A stretch of 64,000 bases of DNA from Ligula intestinalis (GCA_036362985.1 JAYGXS010000005.1:51645136-51709135); one strand, 5' to 3'; shown: positions 1 to 10,345, counted from the stretch's first letter. The notes: generated by a model from the sequence alone, not told the origin. Translations and numbers: made by a program.

Positions 1-657
1 GGCGGAAGAGCAAGAGCGGGCAGAGGTAAGAAGGTGAATCAGCGCTGGACGCGCGAGTAGACGACGGTTAGGCAGAATGAGGAGGGGTGAATGCGCGCAG
101 CACTACCAAATTCAGGCTGCCACAAACCGTTTGACTCTTACTTCAACACTACAAATCAGAGGTCGATAAGAATAACCGTAGCCTATCAGAAGATCCATCG
201 GGTAGAATGCATTTGAACTTCTATTGGTAAGTCTTCCCGTTGTCCATTTTTACAGCATTATCGTTGTTGAAATGAGGTTATTAATAGAGACAATAGCACT
301 GCCGAGGTTTTTCATAACGCTCATGTAGTAATGGAGCGAGTAAAACAGCAACTTCTCGTTTGAACAAAGTATTTAATTTGCCTACAGTTGAAGACACTGC
401 GGATGTGCTTATCCTTCCCGAGTTTGACTGTGCAGAATGTGAATCATAGTGGACTTCTAGGTAGTTGACCTCGTGAGAACAGAATTATAACGACCTACGA
501 AGAGACCAGTGATGCTCAATTTATCTTAACAACTACGAGATATTCATCGAGCAAAGCCGTAACTAGGGCCTCATTGGTTCAAAATACTCAAGGATGATAA
601 AAGTAGAAAAGTGCACAGGTAAGAGTACGGTATGTAGGTTACCAAAGCAATCAGCCA
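1..657. other. Unassigned sequence, no gene seen
   Basis: No coding frame of family-level similarity, RNA gene or structured repeat was recognised here. Base composition is ordinary and the stretch looks like intergenic or intronic sequence at the window edge. Confidence 0.5.
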
Positions 658-699
658 CTACTGCGTAGTGTAAGAAGCAACCGATGTTAGTAGGTTTTG

Positions 700-799
700 N
701 NNNNNNNNNNNNNNNNNNNNNNNNNNNNNNNNNNNNNNNNNNNNNNNNNNNNNNNNNNNNNNNNNNNNNNNNNNNNNNNNNNNNNNNNNNNNNNNNNNN
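700..799. other. Assembly gap of 100 N
   Basis: Exactly 100 ambiguous bases, the conventional length for a scaffold join of unknown size. It interrupts the LINE fragment on its right side, so the true sequence is probably more retrotransposon. Confidence 0.98.
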
Positions 800-1062
800 A
801 TTTTGCGAGTAAATACCCTCTGTACATTTTCAATCTTACTGCGGTGCGAGGCATTCATTTGACCAAAGAGGGGACAGCAGTATTCTAGGATGGGTAGAAC
901 AAACGTGCGATAAAGTTTTAACTTTATTTCCAGCAGGAAGAAATTGTGTGATATAAAACCACATATATGTGCAGCCTTCGCAGATATTTGATCCGCATGA
1001 GGTGACAATGCTAGTTTATTTGTGTAGCTTAGACTTAAGTCTTTTATAGTGGATCGTTCTTA
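800..1062 (-). pseudogene. CR1/Jockey-like LINE reverse transcriptase C-terminal fragment
   Basis: Read on the minus strand the translation contains ICGFISHNF, LKLYRTFVLPILEYC and IENVQRVFTRK. These align block by block with RLCGFISKNF, TKLYKMYVLPILDYC and LEKIQRRFTRV in the fuller LINE-A at 1989-4856. The upstream part, KDLSLSYTNKLALSPH, extends the match to about 1062. This is the thumb/connection region just after the RT catalytic domain. No start is real; the fragment runs into the assembly gap at 799. It is a dead relic of the same LINE family. Confidence 0.75.
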
Positions 1063-1825
1063 AAGTGGAGTATTTTGAAAGACTAGGGGACGAGGAAGCT
1101 TGGCGGGACCGAAACACATGAAACTACACTTAATAATAATAATAATAATAATAAGGTTTATTTGTAAAGCACATCTTTGGCGCCATCAAAAACCCCGGAA
1201 GGCAGGAAAAAACCTAACCCAAACCCCTTCTTTCGCAGTGACCATTGTATTTGTTTTGGTCTTTTGCTAGGTCAATAGTGTGCGAAATAAGGAGTTTGTT
1301 TTAAGTGAAAAAAACCTGACTTCTAGGGAACAAATCTAAAAAAACATGAAATAAAATATCTATACATTGTAGGTGTTACGGTTTTATAGTAAGAATACTT
1401 GGGGTCTGGAAAAAACTGTTATGTCCTTTAAATGAGGTATACTTAGCCGCAGTCAGTTTGAAGGTGAAAAAATCAGCTGAGGATATGGCGTCTACCATAT
1501 GCATGGGTCCGCTCGATACGGAGATTACAATCGTTGTCCAGTGGCACAAGTTTGCTAATTATATGGGACGTTGCAGATGTCTGAGGTGGATCGAGGCAGC
1601 TGCGAAGCACCATCGTCATTCAAGTGTATCGGCAGAAGACATTCGGCCTTTCGTTTGTCGAATATCTAAGTGAGATTGAGATTTACATCATAAGTATTTA
1701 TACTTCTGATACATTATAAGAGGAAACAATATATATTTTAGTATAATTGAAGAGAAAATTATTTTCTTTCATAATAATTTTCTATAAACATTTAGATATT
1801 AGTAGAGGAATATTGGAATAGATAA
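1063..1825. other. Intergenic, no gene seen
   Basis: Contains one TAA microsatellite and AT-rich spacer. A 71-codon open frame at 1458-1673 has no recognisable domain and is treated as chance. Confidence 0.5.
1131..1154. repeat. (TAA)8 microsatellite
   Basis: Eight perfect TAA units, seen directly. Confidence 0.95.
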
Positions 1826-1988
1826 ATTTTTCTTAGTTTTTGTTTTTTATTTTTATTTAAGGATTGGAAAAGGAGGCAAGGCACAATTTTGCTTAAGCTT
1901 TGATTTTATCAGCGTTGGAAACCGTCGACTGGAAAGCTTCCAGCATTTGCCAGTTTTCTCCAAAATGTTCGGGAACTCTCCTGGACCG

Positions 1989-4856
1989 TTAGATCCCTTT
2001 TTGTCCGAATTGGACGTCAAAGAACTGGTTAGCAAAGTGTCCTATTTTGTTCAGAAATATATGCGTCATGTCATTTGATAAGAACTGTTTGGTCTTTCTT
2101 CTAAATTCGGCTAAACTGTGGCTTTTGCGAATATCGTTGGGTAGGGCATTCCATATGATCGCATATCTTATGGTGTAGAAATTTGATCGCTGGGCCGTCC
2201 TAGCTTTAGCGTTATGAATTGTATGTTGGTTGTTTCTAGTGGGACGGGAACCGTTTTGATTTGTTAACATATTATTGCTAAGGATGTTCTGATTATGTGT
2301 CACTTTAAATAGGAAAGTTAAACCATTTTGGAGTCGCCTTTGCCAGAGGGGTTTAAGGCCATATCTATTGTACATTATTGAATAGGAGTCTCGGGCGTCA
2401 TCGCGTTTACACAGAACTCTGGTAAACCTTCGCTGGATTTTTTCTAGTTTCTGTCTGTCATCTGATGACATGGTACCGAAAAATATTGAGCAGTAATCTA
2501 GAATAGGTAAAACGTACATTTTGTAAAGTTTAGTTTTAAGTGTAATTAATGTGAAATTTTTACTTATGAAGCCACATAGTCGATTGGCTTTTGGTGCGAT
2601 TTGTTTAACATGTGGGGATAAGTCAAGAGTATTAGAATAGCTAAGACCTAAATCTTTTAAAGATGTAAGCTCTTTTATTTCTTGACCACTAAACATTATG
2701 GGGGGAAGTTTTAGTGGTCCAAAAATCATGAGATGACATTTTGTTGGTGAAAACGGCATTTGCCACTGAACACTCCAGTCGTTTAGTTTTTGAAGGTCTA
2801 ATTCAATTGTTCTATGCACACTACTTATCGAATTTTTGTTATAGGCATATGCGAGTTTTAAGTCATCTGCATATAAAAATGTTTTACCAGATGTCGATAT
2901 CGTGGATAACTCATGAATGTAAATGAGAAATAAGAGGGGACCTAGGATAGTGCCTTGAAAAACACCACTGCTTATATGAGTTGGTTCTGATACTATATTT
3001 CGAAGTTGTACTACTTGAAATCGGTTGTGAAGATAGGATTTGAGGAAATCAAGGAGGGGGGGCCGAATCCCGTGACTCACTAGCTTCACGATCAGTCTTT
3101 TATGTGGAACTTTGTCAAAGGCTTTTTTTAGATCAAAGTAAATTGTAGCTACCGTGTTCCCATCATCTCGATTTCTGGAGACGAATTCCAAGAAAGTGAG
3201 ATGGCAGGACTGACATGACTTTTTAGGTAAAAAGGCATGTTGAGAGGGAGGTATGAGATTTACATTCGTCAGATGGTCTAACATTTGGTTATAAATTATT
3301 TTTTCTAAGATTTTTGCTAAAACTGATGTGCGGTGAACACCACGATAATTTTGAGCATTGGACCGATTTCCGTTTTTGTAAATTGGGGTGATACATGATT
3401 TTTTCCAGATTTCTGGATAAGTACCATTTGACTGCAGTAACGAGAAAAGGTTAGACAGAAGTATTGGGGCATATGTCATATGTCTCAGTATGCAAGGAGG
3501 TATTCTATCCGTTCCATATGATGTGGAATTGCACAGTTGGCGGATAGCTTTCTCTACAGTTTCTTCGTTAAACAATATCTCTTTTAATACTAGTGCCGTC
3601 ATTTCTGTTGGTTGGGGGATTGGTTCTTCCTCGACTGAATAGTTGGTTGAGAAATACTCGTTGAAAAGATTTGCTATTTGGTTGTCATTTGTTATTACCA
3701 TTCCTTGGTCATCAAGCATGATTTGGGGGCCTTGTTTTCGATGATTATTTATTTGTTTCCTGAAGATTTGGGCTGTCCCTTCTGGGGACTCGATTGCCCG
3801 AAGTTCTGCTGCTATCGTCTTATTTGTTTCAATGTTCTGGGCTAACTCGTGAATCTCTGTAATGCGTCTTAGCGTAGATAGATAACTAATACATGGGTCG
3901 TGGAGTTGTTTTTTAAGTTTTTTTAGCCGTTTGGAAAGGAAGTTTGGGATTAGTGATTTCTTACATGGGGATCTCTCGTCAATTAGGGTGTCTCGAATTA
4001 AATTAAGGGCGGCATATAATATGTTTACAGCTTCTAGAGGGGATGCTGTTAGGAGGAAAGAGCTCCAATCCAATGACCTAATGTAGTTATTCATAGACTC
4101 AATGTCAAGATTTTTGGGGTTTATAGAAGTGTAACTAGGATCAGGTCTTATTTTAATGCTAAGAGGGAGCACTGCTATTATTGTCTTACGATCACTTTCA
4201 AAGGTTAAGCTGTCGTAGTGCGTATATAAGGGCCAGATATCATTGGTGAGAATAACATCGAGTATATTGTTTCCCCTGGTTGGTTTGCTTATTATTTGCG
4301 TCCAGTTATGAAACACAATTGATGATAATAATTCATCATGTCTGGATGGGGCTGATAGTTCTGTCCAGTTTATTTCTGGACGGTTTAAGTCTCCTGCGAT
4401 TATCTTATATTCGGTTTGGATATTAGAAAGAATATCTAGTAGATTTGTAAGACCAGTGTCATCATTACTATATTCCGGAGGGGTGTACAAACATCCAATT
4501 AGAATGCTTTTAAGGGTCTTGGATGTTATTATAGCAAAGCACGCTTCGCCATTGAACGTCTCCTGGAGAACCTCAAAGCCACTCTGTTCTATGGTAGATA
4601 TCATGTAGATCATACAACCTCCTCCTCGTTTATTCGCACGGTCCTGTCTATAGAAGGTGTAGTTTGCTATAAAAAGTGAAGCATTGGAGGTTGATTCGTT
4701 AACCCATGTTTCTGTTAAAAAGACTATATCGGGATTGTGTGTGTCAATAAAAGTCCTAAGTCGTGGAACTTTGTTTACTATCGATCTAGCATTAATAAGA
4801 GCAACACTTATGGTGTCGGATACAAAAGCTGGAATCTGTTGTGAAAAAATGGATTC
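1989..4856 (-). CDS. LINE-A ORF2: endonuclease plus reverse transcriptase
   Basis: About 955 codons are open without a stop. The first in-frame ATG at 4613 would remove the start of the endonuclease, because the same frame continues upstream through ALINARSIVNKV, VFLTETW, FYRQDRANKRGGGC. Endonuclease blocks: NARS, TETW, IIAGDLNRPEINW, LDVILTND. The expected SDH motif reads SDR, so the catalytic His is replaced by Arg and nicking activity is probably lost. RT blocks: YRGVHRTSVLAKILEKII, IYFDLKKAFDKVPH (motif A), GVFQGTILGPLLFLIYI (motif B) and FLYADDLK (motif C, both catalytic Asp present). The frame overlaps the end of ORF1 in the -1 frame and has no ATG of its own in the overlap. Young-looking but endonuclease-damaged copy. 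Confidence 0.85.
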   Translation of the reverse strand, partial: ESIFSQQIPAFVSDTISVALINARSIVNKVPRLRTFIDTHNPDIVFLTETWVNESTSNASLFIANYTFYRQDRANKRGGGCMIYMISTIEQSGFEVLQETFNGEACFAIITSKTLKSILIGCLYTPPEYSNDDTGLTNLLDILSNIQTEYKIIAGDLNRPEINWTELSAPSRHDELLSSIVFHNWTQIISKPTRGNNILDVILTNDIWPLYTHYDSLTFESDRKTIIAVLPLSIKIRPDPSYTSINPKNLDIESMNNYIRSLDWSSFLLTASPLEAVNILYAALNLIRDTLIDERSPCKKSLIPNFLSKRLKKLKKQLHDPCISYLSTLRRITEIHELAQNIETNKTIAAELRAIESPEGTAQIFRKQINNHRKQGPQIMLDDQGMVITNDNQIANLFNEYFSTNYSVEEEPIPQPTEMTALVLKEILFNEETVEKAIRQLCNSTSYGTDRIPPCILRHMTYAPILLSNLFSLLQSNGTYPEIWKKSCITPIYKNGNRSNAQNYRGVHRTSVLAKILEKIIYNQMLDHLTNVNLIPPSQHAFLPKKSCQSCHLTFLEFVSRNRDDGNTVATIYFDLKKAFDKVPHKRLIVKLVSHGIRPPLLDFLKSYLHNRFQVVQLRNIVSEPTHISSGVFQGTILGPLLFLIYIHELSTISTSGKTFLYADDLKLAYAYNKNSISSVHRTIELDLQKLNDWSVQWQMPFSPTKCHLMIFGPLKLPPIMFSGQEIKELTSLKDLGLSYSNTLDLSPHVKQIAPKANRLCGFISKNFTLITLKTKLYKMYVLPILDYCSIFFGTMSSDDRQKLEKIQRRFTRVLCKRDDARDSYSIMYNRYGLKPLWQRRLQNGLTFLFKVTHNQNILSNNMLTNQNGSRPTRNNQHTIHNAKARTAQRSNFYTIRYAIIWNALPNDIRKSHSLAEFRRKTKQFLSNDMTHIFLNKIGHFANQFFDVQFGQKGI

Positions 4857-5653
4857 CTATTACTTGGTTGATTGTGTTGAGGGCTCATGTGCGGAAATTG
4901 TGTGATTGGTGGATAATATGGTGGTGTTGGACTATTTGTGGCGAATTGTGCATTATTGGGAAAAATTGGTGATGAGAGTGGTGGAATTCGATGGCATTGT
5001 GTAACTATCGGAGGGTATGGAGTTGTGCGAGGTGGGAGTTGATTGTGTGTGTTATATTGAAAGGGTTGGGTGTGCGGTGGTCGTCTTGTGTATTGGCTAG
5101 GATACATGGGTTGAGAGAAGGGGTTAGGTGTCATTTTAGGGTGTACATTTAAATACGGATATTCGTTTTGATATGAAATTCTGTTTGGGACTGGTGGTCT
5201 ATTCTGGGTTGTTCGGGGGAGATAATCTAACACTGGTTTACTACTTTGGTTCGTTGAGTTAGGACTGGTATTGCTATTTATGGACATGTTTAGACGTGTG
5301 TTGTTATTTATCGGTGTATCTTGATTAGATTCAGGATAAGTGTTGGTCATGTTTAATGGGGTTGTACTATTTCGGGGTCTTTTAGTTTGAACCTTATTCT
5401 TTCCCTTAATTGCTTCGGTAGGTTTATTATTTGCTTTCGGTTTGTCATTATTGTAGTTAGAAGAAGTCGCTCTCAAGTCATCTAAGCTGATGCTACGTTG
5501 ATAGTTTTCGTTTTCCTTCCCAGATGAGGAGGAACTCGTTAATTGTTCCTCTGAAGTAGCATTTAGTGGAGTGTTTCCGTCCTCAACGACTTGATGGAGA
5601 GAATTCCATCTGCCAGGTAGCACTCCAAATTGAGAGTGTAAGTAGGTCCGCAT
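4808..5653 (-). CDS. LINE-A ORF1, Asn/Pro/Ser-rich protein
   Basis: 281 codons. A TAA codon sits immediately upstream of the ATG at 5653 in the same frame, which fixes the start. The product is very rich in Asn, Pro, Thr and Ser, with a Pro/Tyr/Gln-rich second half and no zinc knuckle or coiled coil visible. It ends LLYPTP and stops about 48 bases inside the ORF2 open frame. The parallel protein of LINE-B (7725-8258) has the same position, composition and Tyr-Pro-Pro type ending, so both are ORF1 products of the same LINE type. By analogy such proteins bind the element RNA; that role is inference. Confidence 0.65.
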   Translation of the reverse strand: MRTYLHSQFGVLPGRWNSLHQVVEDGNTPLNATSEEQLTSSSSSGKENENYQRSISLDDLRATSSNYNNDKPKANNKPTEAIKGKNKVQTKRPRNSTTPLNMTNTYPESNQDTPINNNTRLNMSINSNTSPNSTNQSSKPVLDYLPRTTQNRPPVPNRISYQNEYPYLNVHPKMTPNPFSQPMYPSQYTRRPPHTQPFQYNTHNQLPPRTTPYPPIVTQCHRIPPLSSPIFPNNAQFATNSPTPPYYPPITQFPHMSPQHNQPSNRNPFFHNRFQLLYPTP

Positions 5654-5689
5654 TTATTTTATCAACGCATATACTTGCCGTATCCTTAG

Positions 5690-6300
5690 AAAATGACTAT
5701 ACGCATTTGAGGTCGTCTGCATAAATGAGATTGTGTTGATTGTTTAGAACAGTCGAAATTTCGTTTATGTATAGAATGAAGAGTAATGGACTCAAGACAG
5801 TGCCTTGAAAAACGCCACTCGTGATCAGCTGAGAAGTGGAGTAACTTTACCTACTAGGACCTTCTGGCTGCGGTTAGACAAGTAGGAACCGATGAAGTCG
5901 AGGAGAGGGGGACGGATGCCAATGGCTTCCAATTTTACCAGAAGCCGTCTGTGCGGTACCTTGTCGAAGACTTTCTCAGGTCAAAGTAGATAACAACCAC
6001 GGATTGCTGCTCGTTACGGATGGAAGTGACGTGGTTAAGAAAAGCTAAGTGACACGTCTCGCATGATCTTCCGGGTAGAAAACCATGCTGCGAGTCACTT
6101 AAAAGCTTATTTTTTAGGCAAAATCGACAATTTGATTAAAATTGATCTTCTCCAGAAGTTTAGCTAGGGCCGGGGTTTATGAGCACCGCGGTAGTTATTT
6201 ATGTCTGAACGAGATTCTGATTTAAAGACTAGAAGAATAAAGGATGTATTCCAAGTGTCAGGAAAGTAACCATTGCAGAGCTAGACTGAAAATATATGTC
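5690..6300 (-). pseudogene. LINE-B reverse transcriptase remnant
   Basis: Minus-strand translation in switching frames gives SVVVIYFDLRK then, after a base loss, FDKVPHRRLLVKL (motif A split by a frameshift), LLDFIGSYL, SGVFQGTVLSPLLFILYI (motif B) and LIYADDLK (motif C). Homology stops there. Non-functional. Confidence 0.75.
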
Positions 6301-7713
6301 TTAGCAATTCGAGAAAGGTCGACAATCTTTTGATAACTGACTTGGGGATACCATCAGTTCCCGCAGAGTGCGAGTATTTAGACGAATTATATGCCTCCTT
6401 ATTAATTCTATGGAGAAATCAATGTTCCCGAGAGTATTGTCTGAGTATGGTTGGAACGACGGGACCGGTCCGTATTCTGTCGTAAAATGCATCGCAAAGA
6501 AAGCATTGAATAATTCAGCCTTATCAGACTCATCTAGTACAAATGTTTTATTTTCAGTCAGCAATGGGGGCATTTCAATTCCTCGTTTTGCGAAGGACCT
6601 ACGACGAAACAGTTGCGCAACCGATTTTGCAGAGTTTGACTCGCTCAGAGCGCAAGATTCCCTGTGCTGGTCACGTGCAAGACGAATCTTTGACGCTAAT
6701 TCGAAAATCTCTGCGATCCTAAGATGCACAGACAGCGAACTAGTAGATCTATCTTTCAGCTGCCTCCTCAATTTCTTTAGTCTGGGCAAAAGAAAATGAG
6801 GGACGGTCGATTCTGGTGTGTAGGGTTTCGCAATTTTAGTGGGCACAAATTCCAGCATTTTATTTGAAACGACCGACATGAGTTCAGAAAGATATGCAGC
6901 GTCATTAATGCAAGAGAGGCTCTGCCAATCTAATGAGTCAAGAAAATTGTTGATTGAGCTAATATCTGCGAGTTCATACGCATGAGAGGTACGACTAGCA
7001 CAAGCCTTTTCCGTAGAAGGAAGCGGAAGGCGCCAGTGAATTAATGTGTGATCACTTTGGAAGATGTCCTGCATAAAATCAACGAAGAGAGGGTCAATAC
7101 CATTTGTGAAAATCAGATCTAGGATATGATTCTGTCTTGTTAAGGAACTAACCAGTTGAGACCACTTTGAAAAATTAATGGTATCTAGGAAAGGCTGAAA
7201 TCTAGGTGGACAATAGTTTGAAAGCCAGTCGATTTCAGGGAAATTAAAATCTCCAGCAATAATTTTAACTTCAAAAGTGGATTCTGAAATCAACTTGAAT
7301 ATTTCACAAAAATTAGCATCTTCTACAGATGAAGAGTTAGGAGGATTATATACACATCCGATAATCGCCTTTTGCCGGGGTAACAGGATAATAGAGGCGA
7401 AACAGTAATTTCCAGAGAAGGACATGCTATTTAGATAAAATGGAAAGTGCCTATTTGACGTTCTAATATAGAGAAGACAACCACCACCACGCTTATTAAT
7501 GCGATCATGACGATAGAAATCATACTTTTCTATGATAAGGGAGGGGTCAGAAAGGATTGGATGGGTCCAAGATTCTGTTATGCATATAACATCGGGCATA
7601 ATCTCGAAAGTGATAGCTCGAATTTGAGCCATTTTCTTTATAACGGACCTGGCATTAAGCACTATGACATCTAGTGTGTTTCGAGTGACAGAAATATGGC
7701 TATCGTTATTCAT
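6301..7713 (-). pseudogene. LINE-B ORF2, endonuclease half
   Basis: 470 codons from an ATG at 7713, only about 11 bases after the ORF1 stop. The endonuclease has all the main blocks: LNARSVIKK, ICITESW, FYRHDRINKRGGGC, KIIAGDFNFPEIDW, LDLIFTNG and SDHTLIHW, so unlike LINE-A the catalytic His is kept. A linker rich in basic residues (LLPRLKKLRRQLKD) follows, then the frame leaves the RT sequence near 6380 and ends. The usual ORF2 length is about twice this. Classed as a pseudogene because RT continues only in broken frames. Confidence 0.8.
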
Positions 7714-7724
7714 AAAAAAGAATT

Positions 7725-8258
7725 TTAGGGTGGGTAGGCAAACTGTAGGCCGTTATTATTTGTGGAATAAGTACTGACGGGTATGGAACTGTTAGCATAT
7801 GGGTAGCCAACAATGGATGGCTGATAAAGTCTGAGATATCTAGGGGCCTCGCTTTCTGGCAGGGAAAAATGGGGAGAGGGTAAACCAAAATAAGCTTCTG
7901 GGGCGTTTGGGAGGAATGGGGGGAGGTGAGAAGACATGTAGAAGTTAGCCGGTTTGGATGGTAGAGGATGGGTAAAGGAACTGATAGGGGGGAACGGTGA
8001 CATAAAATTAGTGTTGGGGCCGCTCGCGTAAGGACTAGTGGTCTTAATCAGTGAATGTCCTGTACCGCAACTCCGATTAGATTTAAAACTATACCAGTTT
8101 GGGTTACTGCCGTGCAACTTAAAATTTTCTTGGTTCGGGCCCGGTGTGTTCAATAACGCATTATACGGGGTAATAATATGACTCCCACGGACAAAAAAGG
8201 AGCTACGTTGTAGTGGTGAAGCGCTCGGCCTAAACGCTTTAGACGGTGTTGGCGACAT
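7725..8258 (-). CDS. LINE-B ORF1, Pro/Ser/Asn-rich (5' part damaged)
   Basis: 177 codons, Pro/Ser/Tyr-rich, ending FAYPP. Its upstream continuation at 8259-8740 is readable only in other frames, so the ATG at 8258 is probably not the original start. Position right before the endonuclease ORF and composition match LINE-A ORF1. No known domain is visible. Confidence 0.5.
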   Translation of the reverse strand: MSPTPSKAFRPSASPLQRSSFFVRGSHIITPYNALLNTPGPNQENFKLHGSNPNWYSFKSNRSCGTGHSLIKTTSPYASGPNTNFMSPFPPISSFTHPLPSKPANFYMSSHLPPFLPNAPEAYFGLPSPHFSLPESEAPRYLRLYQPSIVGYPYANSSIPVSTYSTNNNGLQFAYPP

Positions 8259-8399
8259 TTTTGATGAACTTGTTGCCGAGTAAGAGGCGGTAGAATTTAT
8301 CGATCGTTGGACAGAGAATTATTTAGACTAGTATAAATCGTAGTAGATGACGTAGCAGCGAGCCTTGACGGTCCCGACATCAAGAGGGATGGGCTAACT

Positions 8400-8570
8400 G
8401 GTGCACTGATGTTTATGGACCTATAACTAGGCATTCGGGAGGTAGGGATAGCAGGTGTACTGACGGTTACGCGACTATGAATAGATATCTGGGAGGCAGG
8501 GATAACGGGTGTACTGACGTTAGTGGGTGTATGAGCGGATATCCGGGGGGAGGATTAGCGAGTGTATTTA
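8400..8570 (-). repeat. Imperfect tandem repeat inside LINE-B ORF1 leader
   Basis: Three degenerate units of roughly 55-65 bases share GGTGYACTGAYG, a GGGAGGYAGGGATARC block and a GATATC/GGCATTC block. The repeats would encode a short Ser/Pro/Ile-rich motif on the minus strand. Confidence 0.55.
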
Positions 8571-8906
8571 CCCTATCGGGACGACGAACAGATTAAGGAA
8601 TAGTAGGCTGAGAATTCATTGGTCTATTGGACTGCAGAGCCGTATTTCTTCGCTCCATTGGTGTAAGATCTCTACAGAGGAAACTTTTAGTCATTTCTAA
8701 ATATCGGTAAATGCGACCTCGTTGAGCAAAGATTGAGTCAACCTCAATCGGTGAAAACAATTTAACTAGGATGGGCGGGTTTTTGCTTGGATACTGTAGC
8801 CAATTTAAATGAATCCAGAACGTTGACAGCCATCATCAGGTGACTTCCCCTGCCGCTACAGCTCAGAATCTGCTTAATCAATTCCAAGACTTGGTAGATT
8901 GTTAAC

Positions 8907-8965
8907 CTTGTAGAGGCTTTATCACTACGAATATACAAAACGTCTTGGCAAAAACACAAATACAC
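8907..8965 (-). repeat. 3' LTR of the CsRn1-like element, outer piece
   Basis: Begins TGTAGAGGCTTTATCACTA and continues CGAATATACAAAACGTCTTGG, matching 15118-15165 of the 5' LTR. Homology stops where the inserted LINE starts and resumes near 10565. Confidence 0.7.
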
Positions 8966-10345
8966 AATACTAGCTTACTGCTAGTAGTTGATTGCGCAAA
9001 TTACCGTCCTGATTGCGCAAATTACCGTCCTGTCAGTCTAACTTGCATCGCGAGCAAAGTAATGGAGCGCATTATTAAGAAGCATTTAATGTATTTCCTC
9101 GAAAGCAACAAAATACTATGTGATGGACAGCACGGCTTTCGCCCAGGACGCTCTTGCCTCACGAGTGCTCTTTACTCACAGGAGAAGTGGACAAAGGCCG
9201 CTGATAAAGGCTATCCAATTGATGTTATATTCTTCGACTTCAAAAAGGCCTTCGATAGTGTACCACACAGGCTTCTTCTGCAGAAGATTTGGGACGTGGG
9301 AATCCAAGGAAAAATGTATAATTGGATCAGTAGTTTTTTGTCCCTCAGAGAACAGAGGGTCGTTGTCGGAAACTCCACCTCAGAATGGACAATGGTCGAG
9401 AGTGGTGTACCACAAGGCTCAGTTTTGGGTCCGCTGCTATTCCTGATTTACGTAAACGACTGTCTCAATGAGCTTGATTGCGCAACTGTCATGTTTTCGG
9501 ATGACATAAAAATATGGGCTGAAATAAGGTGCGCCGACGACGCAAAGAAACTACAGTCGAACATCGATAAACTGGTTATCTGGTCGTCCACGTGGCTTCT
9601 TAACTTTAATGTATCCGAGTGTCTTGTTCTACACATAAGCCCGGGGCGAAAAGTGCCACCGAAACACAGTTATTTTATCAATAGTACCGCATTAAACGAG
9701 GTTGAGACACACAAAGATCTGGGTATATGGACAACCGCGAACTTGATGCAAACAGAGCACTGTAAAACGTCCGTCCAGAAAGCAACTAGTACCCTGCACT
9801 GGATCAGACGAGCGTTCAAAATCTTTCCACCTGAACTCTTCGGAAAAATATTTGGCACCTTTGTGATACCACATCTTGAATACGGAATGCCAGTTTGGAC
9901 ACCGTGGTTGAAGAAAGATGTGGAGCTTCTTGAACAAGTGCAACGCAGGGCAACAAAGATGGTCGACGGTCTCAGAGACTTACCATATCAGGAGAGATTG
10001 ATAAAACTTGACCTTTTTCCTTTGTCTTACAGGAACGTTCAGTGCAGCCTGCTCTGGACATTCCGGATAATCCGGGGCCACATTTCCTCCCTAAAATTGG
10101 AGGATTTCTTTCAATTAGCCACCACTTCTCACCTGTGTGGGCATCCTTACAAGGTCACAAACGAACGCACCCGATTAGACCTCCGAAAATATTTCTTCAG
10201 TCAACACGTGGTCCGGCCTTGGAACTTGCTACCAAGCGAGACGGTTTCCGCTGACACAGTTGCGGAATTTAAAAGAAGACTTGATGTGATTTTATTTGAC
10301 AAAAGGCGACTTTTACAACATGATTTCCTACTGCCAGCACTGTGA
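8945..10345 (+). pseudogene. Nested LINE: reverse transcriptase ORF, 5' truncated
   Basis: 466 codons open on the plus strand. RT blocks: CANYRPVSLT, DGQHGFRPGRSC, FFDFKKAFDSVPH (motif A), SGVPQGSVLGPLLFLIYVND (motif B) and MFSDDIKIW (motif C, Ser in place of the usual Ala before the Asp pair). The thumb region FVIPHLEYGMPVW and QVQRRATKMV and the C-terminal PWNLLP complete the 3' half of a CR1/Jockey-type ORF2. There is no endonuclease, so the copy was 5' truncated on insertion. The first about 15 codons are LTR and a duplicated 21-base unit, so the listed start is not native. Confidence 0.85.

Larger units (their letters stand above)
1826..5653 (-). mobile_element. LINE-A, CR1/Jockey-group non-LTR retrotransposon
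   Basis: The element runs on the minus strand from an ORF1 ATG at 5653 to a T-rich stretch at 1826-1858, which would be the A-rich tail of a minus-strand LINE, leaving a 3' UTR of about 130 bases. It encodes an ORF1 and a long ORF2 with apurinic-like endonuclease and reverse transcriptase. The 5' end abuts the truncated 3' side of LINE-B at about 5690. No target-site duplication was identified by eye. CR1-like LINEs are abundant in flatworm genomes; subclade is inferred from motif style only. Confidence 0.85.
5690..8740 (-). mobile_element. LINE-B, decayed CR1/Jockey-group retrotransposon
   Basis: Minus-strand element with the same order as LINE-A: ORF1, endonuclease, RT. The endonuclease half of ORF2 is open, the RT half is shattered by frameshifts and the copy ends just after a YADDLK motif near 5697, so it is 3' truncated. 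Its broken end lies directly against the 5' end of LINE-A. About 480 bases of disrupted ORF1 leader with local tandem repeats lie at 8259-8740. Confidence 0.8.

Noticed and set aside
1458..1673. 71-codon plus-strand open frame
   Set aside because: No domain, no splice or promoter context, and length is within chance expectation.
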